In this document: piece after piece, positions 22,999 through 35,860 of the stretch
How positions within the stretch are numbered: the stretch's first letter is position 1
How the letters are laid out: every line of letters begins with the position of its first letter
Origin: Mixophyes australis
Taxonomy: Eukaryota > Chordata > Amphibia > Anura > Limnodynastidae
Assembly: GCA_036250195.1 (NCBI GenBank)
Contig: JAVHZZ010000004.1
Span: 145,147,729 to 145,211,728, forward strand
DNA: 64,000 bases
Reading direction: 5' to 3'
Position numbers and translations under genes: made by a program
The notes under the pieces: generated by a model
Databases searched by the model: none
Seen by the model: the letters and a program-made list of their open reading frames with translations, nothing else
What the model was told of the DNA's origin: nothing

Positions 22999-23640
22999 TT
23001 CCATTCAATATTGCCTTTTTACAAGCCCAACATTATGCTAGTATGGTGGCAAAAGAAACTCTCCCAACTGGATTGGGACAATGCTTTTGACACATTACTA
23101 TACAGTCCCCTTCCCTTGCACTGGGCAATATCCATCCACTATATCTATTTTATCTATTCTAAGAGGACAATTAGACTACAAAACATTGAACACAGGACTG
23201 GTGCAGTGGTTACAACAATTCCCATCTTTATCAATTGAAACCCATGTCAAATCGTACTTTCAGAGGACCCCTTATGTCCAAAATGTGAATATCCTAGAGT
23301 GGATATTATACACTGTCCACCACCCTATGTCATTGATCAGGGAGAAAATATGTTACACATTCCGCATGGACTGGATAGATGCCTCAATATAAAAAGAAAA
23401 AAACATGCAGATATTCTTTGAGACCTGGGAAAGTTTTATTGAAATTCTCTCAGCGCACAGATTAAAACACAGGTGTGGAAATATTTTTTTATACCATCTG
23501 GTACAAAACTCGGGTATATACACAGGATCCTTGTGACCAGTGGGGGAATACCTTCTGAAATCTTCAGGGTGGCTCCCTGCCGGGCCATTGAATATGTTAA
23601 AATATAGTTTTTTACTGTCCATTAATACAATATTAAAATT
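22999..23640 (+). mobile_element. L1-like LINE fragment, ORF2 tail
   Basis: LSQLDWDNAFDTLLYSPLPL (about 23060) matches PPSDWDNPLDVMLSKPPLT of the ORF2 at 1116-5043. REKICYTFRMDWIDASI (about 23340) matches REKLYHIFRMDWIETSL, and FFETWESFIEILS (about 23412) matches FFNTWESFIDLLP. About 240 residues, including the zinc knuckle, are deleted between the two parts. Confidence 0.85.
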
Positions 23641-23649
23641 ATTTACTAC

Positions 23650-24600
23650 CATTTGTATTCAGAACCAATATTTCTTTGTTACCATGATATGTTCCTCATT
23701 GTCAGTATGGATCTTTTAGGCACAGATTTGTTATTCTTCTATCAATATTTACAGATTTGCCCCCTTTATAGTAGTAAAATCAAGGCATCCCCTTGCCAAC
23801 CATTCACACTGAAGGATCTCTGCTTCTGCAGGTCTTCCCTCCATGGGTCTGATCTCCTTTTACTTAAATGTGATCAACCAATTACGAAATCACATGAACT
23901 TCAATGGAAAGAGGACATGAGAAAAACTCCTAAACCAGCGGTTTGTTCAGTATCAGGGAAGAAGTCATTAAAAGCTCAATGTCCATGTGGATCAAAGAAA
24001 ATTCTTATAAACTCCTATTTCAATGGTACTTGGTTCCATTAAGAGTTCCTTTGCTTTTTGAACTTCTGCTGGCGAGATTGTGGAAAAAAAGTACCCTGTT
24101 CCACATTTGGTGTCCAAAAGAGAGTTTCTGCCTAGATCTTGATATCCCAATTAATACAGTTACACAAGTGCTGCTTCAACATAATCTCTTATACTATCTC
24201 CTCCCACTCCCAAATAAAGATGCTCTGAAAACATACTTTGAAACAAGGTGCCTAGATGATTTATAGCACAATTGGAAGAAACCAGATCCACCTGCTCTCA
24301 TTAATAAAGTTTGGCAAATATACAAGTTGGATCACATTACTAGTATAATACACAATAACTCTAATCAATATACCAGTATTTGAAGTGCTTGGACTCTATA
24401 TTATGAGCATTGATCAACCTCTCAATCTGCTTCCCTTTTTTCTCCCTTTGCCCTTTCACTCCGTTCCTGTACGGCCACACCTGCGTTCTCCCTCCCCCTA
24501 AACCTAACTGAAATACTATGGCGCCTTTGGCATTTCTTATGTTATTAGATTGAATATGGCAGGGAAAAAAAATAGTAGAAAAAGAAGTGTCAGACAATGA
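23650..24600 (+). mobile_element. L1-like LINE fragment of a second family, ORF2 C-terminus
   Basis: A WKEDM block near 23905 and the C-terminal segment LFQWYLVPLRVPLLFELLLA (about 24018) followed by a CW..CG...TLFHIWCPK-like region (about 24068-24120) match the L1 pattern 'RWY..P......F....CWRC....GT..HIWW.C'. Two frames are needed. It is distinct from the family directly to its left, so two L1 tails abut here. Confidence 0.75.
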
Positions 24601-27600
24601 TTCTCATCAACATATATTGGGTTATTATTGAACCTCAAGTACCCACAATTGTATACATTTGAATCAATGTGTTCACAAATATTATCATTTAACAATTTGT
24701 ACAGAAACATAAATTATCTAATATGATACATTTGAAATGTTGAGCATTTGCAGAAATAATATTGCTTAATTATGATTGTTGACATTAGCGATTCAAGTAC
24801 TGGCTCATCAAAATGTTCTTGAACAATCATATTTCTGAACAATATAATATAGAGATAATTCTCATTGAATATGATCATCTTGTGATAAAAATAAAAATCA
24901 TTGCTCATGTGGGCACCTTTTTCCAGGCAATAATTTATTCTCTTATATACTAAAGAGGAGTTTTATCAGACTATGTAGAAATCAATTAATTTTTCTAGCA
25001 GTATTTTTAATCACCCCTTGAGCCTTTATTAGTAAAGATCTAGGAACAGCTCATTTAATCAGCTAAGCAAGTTGACACTTAAGAATACAAGTATTGCCAC
25101 ATTCTGGAAATAATGTGTATGTATGTAAAATGTTTTTGAATTGCTTAAGGTAGGAATTATTGTTCTTCATACCTAAACATATGTGCAGTTGAAAACAACA
25201 ACCTGACAAAATATTGTGATATAATGAACACCCGATTTGTGCATCATTTTGGTTACTGCTATATTATTTCTAGTGGTGCCAAAAACAATCAGCCCATACA
25301 ATTATGTATTGGGATCAATGATCCCTGACATAAAGCAATTTAAAATCACCTTACATGAGTCCATATTCTCTCCAGCACCTGCAGCATATAATATGCTGGA
25401 AAAGATCCTAACTGTGCATGTCTGAATGAGCCGAGAAATGAGCAGAGAAAACAGATAATTTTGACAAAAGAGGGGTGATATAAAATGTTCATTTGTATTT
25501 ACATTATGGTACACCCACTGTATTGATTGCTGTGTAATTATGACATTAAGGCCCTGACTCAAATTTATTTACTATAATGTAGTATAGTAATAATTATACT
25601 CCGTATGCACAAACTTCTCACCTTCCCTTAATGATTGCAGTGCTTGTAGCCATTTTAATAATAAAAAAAATCTTAAACGTTGGTTGTCCGTTGGTTGGAG
25701 TTCTGACCCTATAGGTTAGAAGAGTCTCTTCAGCTTCTCAAAAAAAATGTCAGTGTGCACCCGCTCCTTTTATAGTCGTTTATAGTTGTTTGTGAGTGTG
25801 GGACTCTTGTTAAACCAATATGCCATTTATAAAGGAGAACTGAAGATGCAGCACAAACAATGGACTAACAATGAAACATATATGTTGCACAGATTACATA
25901 TCTCAAAATAGAACAAGGAAATAGGCAGAACACATGTATCCTATATATCTTTATCTAAGTATATACACATATACATACACAGAACATTAGAAACACACAC
26001 AGTTTACCTTCTGTGTTGCTGGAGGTCAGTATTATTACATTACAGTTTGCACCATTACACCAATTAAATAGAGAGCTAGTAACAAAATGATTCAATTCAG
26101 ATCTCACTTTTGCCTCTGTCAATGGCATTGTATAACAGGCCTAGCAGTAGTTGTAATGCCTATTGCCAAGTTTAGATATCTTGTGCCCCTATTATTGTGC
26201 ACAGCATTTGCAGAACAATTCAAATTATAGACTGCTATTCACTTTACAGATTTAACATAAATCTCAAGTGTGCTTTGCACTACATATCAAAACCCTATCA
26301 GTAGGAAATGTAATTAAAAAAAAAAAAAAAGTACCAGTTGTCCAAAACATTAATAAAAATATTAAATATTTCCTACCATTTGAAATTGGATGTGGATGTG
26401 TACACTATACTTGCACATAACACACTGTTTCTGGGGAATAATGTTCTGTCCGTCAGATTAGCACTAGGCATGTGATCTCAAGGTTTAGGCCAAAAAAGCA
26501 CATTCCAGTTTGCAAAAAGTTATCTCAAATAGCTATTATCACACATATAATGCCACATGTCGACAATTCATTTGCATATTCTTCGTATGCATACAATATC
26601 TGGACTGCAGTATGCACGATTTTCAGAAGACACAAAATAAAAAACATGTCAGTTAGAAACCTCTTGATACCTGTTTGAACACAGCACATTCCTCATGCAT
26701 TCTAGATTGTTTTGATCATATATGCACATATTAATATATATGCTAAAAGAAAAAAAAAAAAATCTGCCTGCAGACCTTTCCAGCTGCAAGCACACAATCC
26801 ACTTCTTACAAACAGGTCTTTGCACAGACTACAAGTTAAATGCACTGTGTACACATCTCACAAAAAGGATGATTGTTTCACAGCACATGAACATGGCAGG
26901 TGAGAATGCATTACTATGTTTTATTTCTAAAGGAAACTAAGGAATATATATAGGTACAGAGCCACTGTGAATAGTTTTCTGCATTTACTGAATCATCAGA
27001 TATGAGCAATGATTTTATTCAAGTTTTCATTTAACTACAAGTTAAATGTACTGTGTACACATCTCACAAAAAGAAGAATGATTGTTTCACAGCACATGAA
27101 CATGGCCGGTGAGTATGCATTATTAAGTTTTATTTCTAAAGGAATCTATATAGGTACAGAGTCACTGTGAATAGTTTTCTGCATTTACTGAATCATCAGA
27201 AATGAGCAATGATTGTATTCAAGTTTTCTATTCTAAACATATATATAGTACTTTGTGGAAGACTAGTACAAAATTACTATTCTTAACAGGTATTTGTGTT
27301 TCATTTCATTTTTTTTAAGGTGTATTTTACTAAGATACGCAATCTTCATCTCCTGCTTCCAAAAATGTTAGATAAGTGTGGGAGGCAATAAACTGTCCAC
27401 ATATACAACATTGCAATCAGATTACTATATAATATACAAATCATGGTGCACTTAATACTGCAGAAATCCAAGATACAATATCATCCCTTACAAACTGTAA
27501 CAACGGGGTCAAGGAATACACTCAGGCTATGTCTAGGAAATTATCTTATAATTTGTGTGTGTGAATTATTTTCAAAATTATTTACTTTTGAAATATATTC

Positions 27601-30600
27601 ACAAGGACAAATATGCAATTATCCAAATGAACTCACTGGTTAGTGAATATACGGTGTTTGCACTAATGATTGTTGGCATCTGAGGAAGAGGCCATGCCTC
27701 TGGAAGGTCATGCTGCTATAGTTAAGAGTTATTTGATGTTGTTGCTACTAAGGAATGGAGCCTCCAGAGTCAGCAACAAGGAACCCCCAAATTTGAAAAC
27801 TACAGTGAACACTGATCCTTTACATCCTCTCTATGAGTCAATCTCTTTACTGAAAGAACATTTTGAAAAATAAGAATGGGTAAAGCGGCATACCCACTTA
27901 TAACTCTCAGGGTCCTCTTTATTATATTTAGCTCAATGAAAATCTGCCCATGTGAAGAAATCATTATTAGTAACAGCATCATTAAACCCAGGCTGTAAGT
28001 TACAAGTATAATGTACCACTATTGTCCACATCTACAGAATATGTTTCTCATAACAGCCATAACAGATGTAGAATAGTAAATATTACTGCCAAACAATAAT
28101 GATCATGAACATTACTCTATTTCTAGTAACTCCTGAAAGTCTATCCCAACTATTTTCTTAATTTATTCAGAAATTCCTTAGAAAGGATACATATGATTTA
28201 TTTTTTGGCAGCAATATAATCAAATACATGTTTTATTGTCATATGTACAGAATAAAGAATGTTGGGATTATACTTTTGCCATGTAGGTCAACAATGGAAT
28301 GGCTCTGCCATCCCAACTAAAACCACACCAATGGCTTAAAATACTAAATAAGGTATTGTCAATTTGGCAGTACATTAAAATAGAAATGGATGTTTAAATA
28401 GTTTATATTAAATTTAGCCAAAGCTATAGACTGAAGTCATACAGCATACAATAGGACTAACAATTAGAAATATAATGTTATCAAAGAAGTGAAAAAACAA
28501 ACTCCTTTACTTGCTATTCTTTATAATATATTTGGGGATGACCACACCAAAATCTTTGAGAGAAATCCAGAAACAAATAGATACCTAAGGTTTTCCCAGG
28601 GATTATGTATTTTCCACTTTGTGGCCTATTGCGTATTAACAATCAGCCATACTGATTGCCTATTTTTGTTATACACAACATGGCACAGGTCAATCATTTA
28701 GTTAGTTTTGTGTCAAAGAGGATGTGATATCTTCATATAAAACTAGATTGGTTTCTTTAACATATAAAATAATTATTTTTCTAAATGACTGTGTTAGAAA
28801 CCCAGCCAGTTAGAACTGTTGCAATTACCCTACTTCCTTCTCTGTTATATAAAAGTCAACATAAATATGAAAGAAAATGTCAGAAAAGAAACAAAGGGTA
28901 CATAATGAAAAAATCTAAACAACTGAAAAGCTTAACAATACAGGTACAGGTCTGTGAAGACACAAAGGGGGTTTCTGTAATGTACGACTGAAATAGAAAA
29001 TAAATTCACGTCTTTTCTTTAGGCATGATGTACAACAGTAAACAATAATACTGCCACAGTAAACAATGTGATATGGCGCGTCTGGAAAATTCCAAAATTA
29101 CAATAAAAACACTTAACATACTAGATTGATATGGCTCCTATGCAGCCAGTGGCTCAGTTTACTGAAGTATGAAACATGATTTAATCAGGTATGTCCTTGT
29201 TATTTATGTTAGATGGCAGTACAATTAAAAATACGTATTTTGGAAATCATATGAATATTTATATCATGCACAAAACAAATCTCTAATCATTTGTCTAGTT
29301 CACTTATATGAAAGCCCAATATAATCAATACTTGCCTTAAAGTAAAGCAAATGTTTGACATTAAATTATATTAAAGGACATGTATTACTGAGCTAAATAA
29401 AATAACTTAAGTATTTATGTCCATCCTGCATTCTTCCATCCCTTTGTAGCACTTTAGATAAGAGGTGCTTCTCTACTAAATAGGGAGATAGTGACTGCAG
29501 AGCTGCTCTGCAGAAATGCACTGTGTGGACTATATGATTTATACATGTGCAGGATCTACGATGCCATGGCAGTGAAAATGACTGGAATATTAACTTATTT
29601 ACGTTATTTAGACTCCGACTAAGGCTCATTTGCTAACACTGCACTGAAGCTTAACTAAAGCACAGGAAACAACCAGCTTTATCTCTCTAGTGCAAGTTCA
29701 ATACTAAAAGTGGTGGATTGATTATTGTTTAGTGTAAATCTTGCCACTTAATGCAATGTTGGTAAACAAGTCCTAATATGAGAGAGAAGCTTCAGATGTC
29801 TAATGAGCCGGATAGAATACTTTTAAACAAAAGCCTTAGTGGGATATAAGGTAACCATAAGCAGTGTATATTACTTTCTTGGTTCTGCTGGGTCTATGAA
29901 CCAGACTGGTAGTGCTTTTGCCTGCGCATGTTTTATGTTAAATATTGGCCTGTTTTTAGAAATTATTTCTAGCCATAAGGTGCACCAAGAAAAACAAACA
30001 ATGCAATCTTCAACTATTATGTGACATATCTTCGAATAGACTTTTCATGGCACAAATATTTGCAAAGCATGACTGTAGGATATATATTACATTAGAAGCC
30101 CCTACTATGGTCATACAGACTGTAAGGAACAGAATTTGTAACAGTATTTGCAATTAAATAGTAAGGTTCTCAATAGTCATGTTTGTACTATTTTCTCTTC
30201 AAAAACAACTAAATAGACGTATTGTTTTAATTGTTTTACTCTAGCTGGATTTGGATTTCATATGGTTCTTAATGAACATCACTGGCCAAATAAGAGAAGC
30301 AACAAATGACATACATGTGTATTTAGAAGAAAAAACAAATTCAATTAAGAGCAAGATGTCTATTTAAAAGATAAAGAAAATTATAAAAATAAGCACCTGC
30401 AACATAAAAACTGAGAACAGTAGAGGTTAAAACAGTATGTGGCACAGGCTGATGTTTAGGGTGGCATTCTTAAAAATAATTCTGCATTTTTAGAGAGCTT
30501 TAAAATAAAAAAAAATGCATTGCTTAGCAACCATAAAACAATAACAACTGTGCTTCAAAAGCCCCTTGACCACATATCTAAATATGAGGGGAAAAAGACC

Positions 30601-32887
30601 CAGAAAACAACACACACTATAAAATAAAAAATAAAATGTAAATTATGCCACATTTTCTTCAGCAAAAAATAAATACATCAAAAACTTTGTATTTTTAATA
30701 CTTGTTTAGACTACTGTAAAAATACTCTGTTGCAAATATTTCTAGACATTGTTTTTAAGAATGCCCCTCCATAACACATTATACCCTACTCTGAATGGTA
30801 CTCTGTGATGAAGAAAAAATATGACACACACTACATAGAAAGCTGAAGATGAATTGAATGACTGCAATAAGATGGGTCAGTGCTTATATACAGAGGTTAA
30901 GAACATCCCTACTCAAAGCAATGTTTTATGACAAAGGGACTCCCTAGCGGTATCTAAATGGGCTTTTGATTTTGAGCAAACAGGAAATGTAGATTGTATA
31001 TCTGAATGTGCAACACTTAAAGTCAGAAATGAATCAGGTCTTGCATATACCCTGCTCTTTAGTTCCATCATTGCTCTGCATTTACCTGTCATTTCGCTTT
31101 CTAATGTACACTGTTTCTTTGCACATACAGTATTATGAGACTGAGGGCAGTTAAGATGCTGCATGTAAACTGTGCTAGCTGAGATAAGTGTGAGATGTTC
31201 TTACTCTGGGAGAAGGAAACTTGCTGACTGAGCAATATCTGTTTAGGTCGATGTGGTTGAACTGATCATTGTCAGATCGTGCTTAGTATAGACTGCAATT
31301 TTACCTGATAAATACAAAGCATACCTAACAGAGGTCATTATTCATAAAAACATACAGAACTAAAATGCTTTTCAATCCTTTTTCATTATCAAAGGTGCTT
31401 GATAAGGATCATAAGGTAAAGTGCATGGAAACAACAAATAAGAATGTCACCCGTCTGTACCAGTATATGTACAGTATTCTTGCCACACGCTGGACCTGCT
31501 TGTGGTCTAAAGGACTGTTCCATACTACTGGGAAGAGGTCACATGTGCAAGCAGTAAGAAGCATGTAAGAGCATCTGCAATAAAATTTGGAGGATTATTG
31601 CTTAAAATCATAAGTAATTTCAGACAGGAAATCACCAGTATCTATGTTTGTTTCCCAGCTGTCCTGTATATCTTTCTGCTGTAGCGAGATAGGCATGACG
31701 ACAAAAGAATATGGAAGAAGCTGCATAAGCACGAGGCAGGATTCCTTTCAGAGTATTTACTGGGGACTTGTCTCACACACAAACCCCACATTTTCAAGTT
31801 GTCAACAATTTCAAAATTAGTTTTCTGCGTCTACCACTTTTCTTCTTTTCCTGTAAGTACTCTCTTAATTGGCATACGGTACTCCAAACAAATTAGATGT
31901 TTCTGCATCTGCACATAGGTCCATGGCAGTAAGAGGACTGCCTCACACCAGATGTAGTTTGGAGTTGTAGTTGTGTCATGCTGGCCCGTTTAATGTGGTT
32001 TCAGGATTTAAGGCAATATCCCCATGACTGTAAAACAAAATAATATTACACAAATAATAAGCAATACCTCAAAGCACATAACTGGTGTCCTGCTAGTAAA
32101 ACTTGCAGTATCTGAATTTGGGACACAAATATATGCATACTCGCTGCCTATGAGCACGGCATAGAGCTTACATGACAGCATAGAGGAGTGCAACTTGCTG
32201 CATGAATGCTGCAAAAGAAACTGATGCACCGATATACACATAGCCATATAGTTATACACTACTTATAAAAAAAAACAACATCATTTTATATCAGGCGCCC
32301 AACTGCAACATATGCATATAAAAAATATTTCAGACCACAGAAAACAAAAAAAATAATAATAATCACTTATAGGGGTTTCAGGTGGCCCATTAGTTAATAA
32401 TTAAAGAGGGGAATAAACTTATGGGTAATGCCCTTTACATGGCATCACTTTGAGTAAATGCTTTAAACGCTATTATTAAGAGCGATACACAGGCTCATGC
32501 TAACACAGAATATGGACCTAAAAAGTTAGAGATTTTACTCGCTAGGGATCTTCAGTACAGGATACAATTTACTGGTCAGCATGTAAAGCACTAGAGACAG
32601 GCTCACTGAAAAAATTTAAAGAAATAAAAGATACAATTAAGCTACTCCCTAAGGACAATAGGCAAATAAGCTACTCCTGCTTAGGAAAACAAGATTTCTG
32701 GGTAAACAAATAGGATATGAAATATACATGCTGCAAAAACATAACAGCCATGCAAATTTCACTCCAACTGTGTTTATTTCATGTGCTTGGTTTAAAATTG
32801 GCACACACACACATTTGTAACCCAAAAGTTCTGTGTACATAGCCAACTGCAGCAGTTCCCAAAGTGTCCCAAAGAAAAAAAAAATAG
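24601..32887. other. Transposon-poor, AT-rich stretch, no gene recognised
   Basis: About 8.3 kb without a recognisable LINE, DIRS, hAT or Tc1 segment, in a window otherwise dense in them. Open frames are short (under 90 codons) and do not resemble known proteins. A 206-bp tandem duplication lies at 26828-27229. Because the PPP6R2-like gene ends somewhere below 43.2 kb on the minus strand, part of this may be its terminal exon, 3' UTR or 3' flank, but no exon could be tied to it by phase and similarity. Confidence 0.5.
26828..27229. repeat. Tandem duplication, 206-bp unit
   Basis: ACTACAAGTTAAATG(C/T)ACTG begins at 26828 and again at 27034. Both copies run through CACAGCACATGAACATGG(C)(A/C)GGTGAG, GTACAGAG(C/T)CACTGTG and GAGCAATGATT(T/G)TATTCAAGTTTTC. 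The copies differ by scattered substitutions and small indels, so the duplication is not recent. Confidence 0.95.
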
Positions 32888-32901
32888 GATTTTTGTATTT
32901 A

Positions 32902-33043
32902 CGTTAAATCCTTTTCTCTGATTCCATCTGGGAGACACAGCTACCATGGGGTTGTATGAGGGCACATGGAGTTGGCACTTAAAAAGTTAAACTGTTAACA
33001 GAAGCTTCTCCCCTCTGCAACCCCTGAAGCTCCTCAGTGTAAT
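32902..33043 (-). repeat. DIRS 3' inverted terminal repeat, copy 3
   Basis: It starts GTTAAATCCTTTTCTC at the outer edge and is nearly the reverse complement of 34796-34946 (shared: TACCATGGGGTTGTATGAGG and CATGGAGTTGGCACTTAAA). Confidence 0.92.
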
Positions 33044-33116
33044 TGAAAAGCCCCAAGGAAGGGAAACAGAATAGCATGCAACCAACAAAAGCAACAGAAG
33101 AGCGAAGGGCGGCAAC

Positions 33117-33218
33117 ACAGTGTACCCCAGATGGAATCAGAGAAAAGGATTTAGCGCAAGTACAAAAATCCTCTTTTCTCTTTCATCCAATCTGGGGGAT
33201 ACTGCTACCATGGGGACA
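33117..33218 (-). repeat. DIRS internal complementary region, copy 3
   Basis: The first half (CAGTGTACCCCAGATGGAATCAGAGAAAAGGATTTA) is complementary to the outer 32902-32940 end. The second half (CCTCTTTTCTCTTTCATCCAATCTGGGGGATACTGCTACC) is complementary to the outer 34905-34946 end. Confidence 0.9.
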
Positions 33219-33272
33219 TTCTAAAGTAGCTCTTTGAGGGAGGGACAGCTCTGTTAATCTGTCCTGCAAAGC

Positions 33273-33512
33273 TTAGTGGCCAAAACTTGCGTCATGAGAC
33301 ACAAAAACATGAAAACGGTAAAACCAGGTAAAGTGTGGACAGAGAACCTGGTTGGCGCAAGACAGAGTTAATCTGCCAATGCAATGTTGCGCGCAGCCCA
33401 AGAGGTTCTCCCCAGAACTGAGGAAATGCACGGCGACACGATCAAGTACAGGCCGATCAGAACTGATATAAGCCTGCCTGACGGGCAAGGAATACCCGTC
33501 AGTGTATTCCAC
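33273..33512 (-). pseudogene. DIRS tyrosine recombinase, C-terminal fragment (copy 3)
   Basis: The last 25 or so residues, PHFTWFYRFHVFVSHDASFGH, match the end of copies 2 and 4 (FYNFHVFASIDASFG). The upstream part of the frame is shifted relative to the family. Only the tail of the recombinase is visible, so it cannot be active. Confidence 0.75.
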
Positions 33513-34795
33513 ATAAGTTGAACAACAAGAGAGCCCAAAGTCCAGAAACTCTCACTGCAGATGCGATGCAGAAGTCGTCTTTACCAACTGTCATGTGCAG
33601 TAAGTCCGCATAACAGGCTCGACATGGCCAATCGGGTGCAATCAGGATCACTGAAATTCTGCAGTGTCTGATGTCATATCATGTTCATGACATCCACCGT
33701 GCACGCCAAGGGGTCTCTGGTCCTGAGCAGCCTGGGCACCTAGCGGTTTCGTCGAGATGCCATGAGGGCCACACAGAGTCTGAGGTAAAACTGCTCAGGA
33801 GTTTGTTTAACTGTCTCCAACTGTCACTTCTCCTGCACTGGTTCCAATGGAACATACCAATTTGCGTAGGGGGAGCAGTCCTATTTGAAAATTACATGCT
33901 CCTCCTCAGGTTTTAACCACTATATGTGTATAATAGTACTTGTATCTGTCAAGTAAAATGTATGTGTTATTATTTAAAAGGAAAACAGACAGGCCATAAA
34001 CAATCACATCATAGAGATAATAGATAGTAGAACCACTTGTGTTCTGACCCTGGCTAATGCATCAAAACAGTATAGAAATTAATATCTGGTTACAAAAATG
34101 AACGTCTCAGAATAATTTAACTGAACACTCATGTAAAATACTGTCTGCATTAACTTTAGAGCCTTCTATAATAAAACTCTAAACTGTAGTTAGATATATA
34201 ACAGTTTTCTCTCTATTACAACAAGGAACCCCATTAATTAGTTATTTCCCAGTGGGGTACTTAGCTGCTGAGGACCCAAGGTCTGTATGAGGATGAAGAG
34301 GGAAGGAGCCAGCCGCTGTAATGTAATATCTGATGTCCCCGTCTTCTGTGAGGGGAGCAGTAAACTGTGCACCTCTCATTTAGGTGTTGTGGGGGGAGCT
34401 CTGCTCTCACTCCCTGCACTGTTTGCTCTCTCCTTTTTCTGGCCAGTGAGATCCAAGTTCCCCCCTCCGCCTCAGTGGGGGACTTGGTATCTCCTTGTAA
34501 TGGGCGCTCACTGATCAGGGCACAACGCTCTATACCTGAGGCAGTGCGGACCTGTCAGGAGAAATCAGTGTCAGCCTCGTCAACGCGCGGTTGTCACTGC
34601 CTCTAACTGAAGAAAATCTTCCAGCGTAATTGAAATGGACGGAGTGGTGCTCCGTTTAGTTCTATGTGTGTAGGTGCTGCTTACAGCACTTACCCTGTCT
34701 TAAGTAAAAATAAACAATAATAAGAATAAATAAAAGAAAATCTATTGTAACTAACAGCAAGTACTGCAGATAACAGCCCAACTCCTTGGGCACTT

Positions 34796-34946
34796 AAATA
34801 ACACTGAGGAGCTTCAGGGGTTGCAGAGGGGAGGAGCTTTTGTCAACAGTTACATTAACAGTTTAACTATTTAAGTGCCAACTCCATGTGCCCTCATACA
34901 ACCCCATGGTAGCAGTGTCCCCCAGATTGGATGAAAGAGAAAAGAA
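34796..34946 (-). repeat. DIRS 5' inverted terminal repeat, copy 3
   Basis: The partner of 32902-33043; the outer end reads AGCAGTGTCCCCCAGATTGG then ATGAAAGAGAAAAGAAC. Confidence 0.92.
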
Positions 34947-34949
34947 CTT

Positions 34950-35454
34950 CCAGTGCCGAATCCTCCTCCTCACTGTTCTCACTGACTACCGGGCATGATG
35001 TCATCACGTCCGACAGTGTCAGTAAGGAGGGGACACAGAGTGAGAGACGCTGAAGGAGGGGAGGGGGACGCAGAGAGAGAGACGCTGAAGGAGGGGGACA
35101 CAGAGTGTGAGCTGGCAAAGAGGGGGACACAGAGTGTGAGCTGGCAAAGAGGGGGACACAGAGTGTGAGCTGGCAAAGAGGGGGACACAGAGTGTGAGCT
35201 GGCAAAGAGGGGGACACAGAGTGTGAGCTGGCAAAGAGGGGGACACAGAGTGTGAGCTGGCAAAGAGGGGGACACAGAGTTATATATTGAAGGGCACAAT
35301 GTGGCGGTGAAGGGTTCTAAATACATCTTATGTCATTTTGATCCAACTACTTAAAAAAAGGGACTACCAGGTAATTATTTTGGCTTAGTGGTGCCTTTAA
35401 AAAATTATGGTGACCCTAAGGGTGCCTCGAACTGAGAAAGTTTGGGAACCACTG
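34950..35454 (-). mobile_element. hAT-like element remnant with internal minisatellite
   Basis: On the minus strand it starts CAGTGGTTCCCAAACTTTCTC (from 35454) and continues GTTCGAGGCACCCTTAGGGT, like the copy at 44549. After about 170 bp a 29-bp tandem array begins. CAGTGG-type ends are common in hAT elements, but no matching far end or target duplication was found, so the class is uncertain. Confidence 0.55.
35030..35280. repeat. 29-bp minisatellite
   Basis: GCTGGCAAAGAGGGGGACACAGAGTGTGA repeats at 35111, 35140, 35169, 35198, 35227 and 35256, nearly identical. Diverged GACGCTGAAGGAGGGG-type units precede it. Repetitive SSHSVSPSLPAHTLCPP-type open frames on the minus strand are artefacts. 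Confidence 0.95.
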
Positions 35455-35469
35455 GCCAACTGTATTTTC

Positions 35470-35850
35470 ATAAACGTCTTATAAGATTATTATTATTATA
35501 CGTATTATAAGAACAACAATTCAAATGTAGACAGTATTAGGGCAACAGTTCGAATGTGGACATTATTAGTAGGTCAACAATTCAAATGTTGTCAGTATTA
35601 TAAGAACAACAATTCAAATGTAGACAGTATTATTAGGTTGACAAATTTAATGTTTTAATGTGGACAGTATTAGTAGGTCTACTAAAATATCCATATAATA
35701 CTGTCCACCTTTTGACTGTCGGAGTAATAATACTGTCTACATCTAAGTTGTTGACATAAGAATACTGTTTACATTCAAATTGTTGGCCTAATAAAACTGC
35801 AAACATGTGGCTTGTTGAATGTCTAACCTTCTACACAGCTTGCAAAATTT
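35470..35850. repeat. Palindromic repeat built of short units
   Basis: The left half has units of the form CAATTCAAATGTAGACAGTATTA. The right half (from about 35690) has the inverse, TAATACTGTCTACAT...AAGTTGTT and CTGTTTACATTCAAATTGTT. This gives a long imperfect inverted repeat, MITE-like but without clear target duplications. Confidence 0.65.
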
Positions 35851-35860
35851 TGAACTTGCT

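Larger units (their letters stand above)
32902..34946 (-). mobile_element. DIRS-like element, copy 3: short deletion derivative
   Basis: A 2.05-kb element bounded by inverted terminal repeats (32902-33043 and 34796-34946), with an internal complementary region at 33117-33218 and a recombinase C-terminus at 33512-33273. Gag, reverse transcriptase and RNase H are absent. The middle (33920-34260) is AT-rich and unrecognised. Having complete ends without a polymerase, it has the form of a non-autonomous DIRS element. Confidence 0.88.

Noticed and set aside
27670..27873. 67-codon plus-strand frame in the transposon-poor stretch
   Set aside because: No splice or promoter context, no recognised similarity and of a length expected by chance.
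31040..31164. Another possible minus-strand terminal exon after TTTACATGCAG
   Set aside because: The phase allows about 18 codons but the peptide has no resemblance to the PPP6R2 tail and the acceptor is weak.
31600..31690. A minus-strand acceptor CGCTACAGCAG followed by a short open segment ending in TAA, considered as the PPP6R2 terminal exon
   Set aside because: In the phase required by the 43240 exon it reads only about 11 codons to a TAG, and the longer frame does not fit the phase or resemble the family's C-terminus.
32360..32400. Minus-strand TNGPPE peptide, considered because the mammalian protein ends in NGP-type residues
   Set aside because: No acceptor upstream and no stop soon after; chance resemblance.
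34894..35326. Open frames repeating a cysteine/serine/proline pattern on the minus strand
   Set aside because: A direct product of the 29-bp minisatellite.
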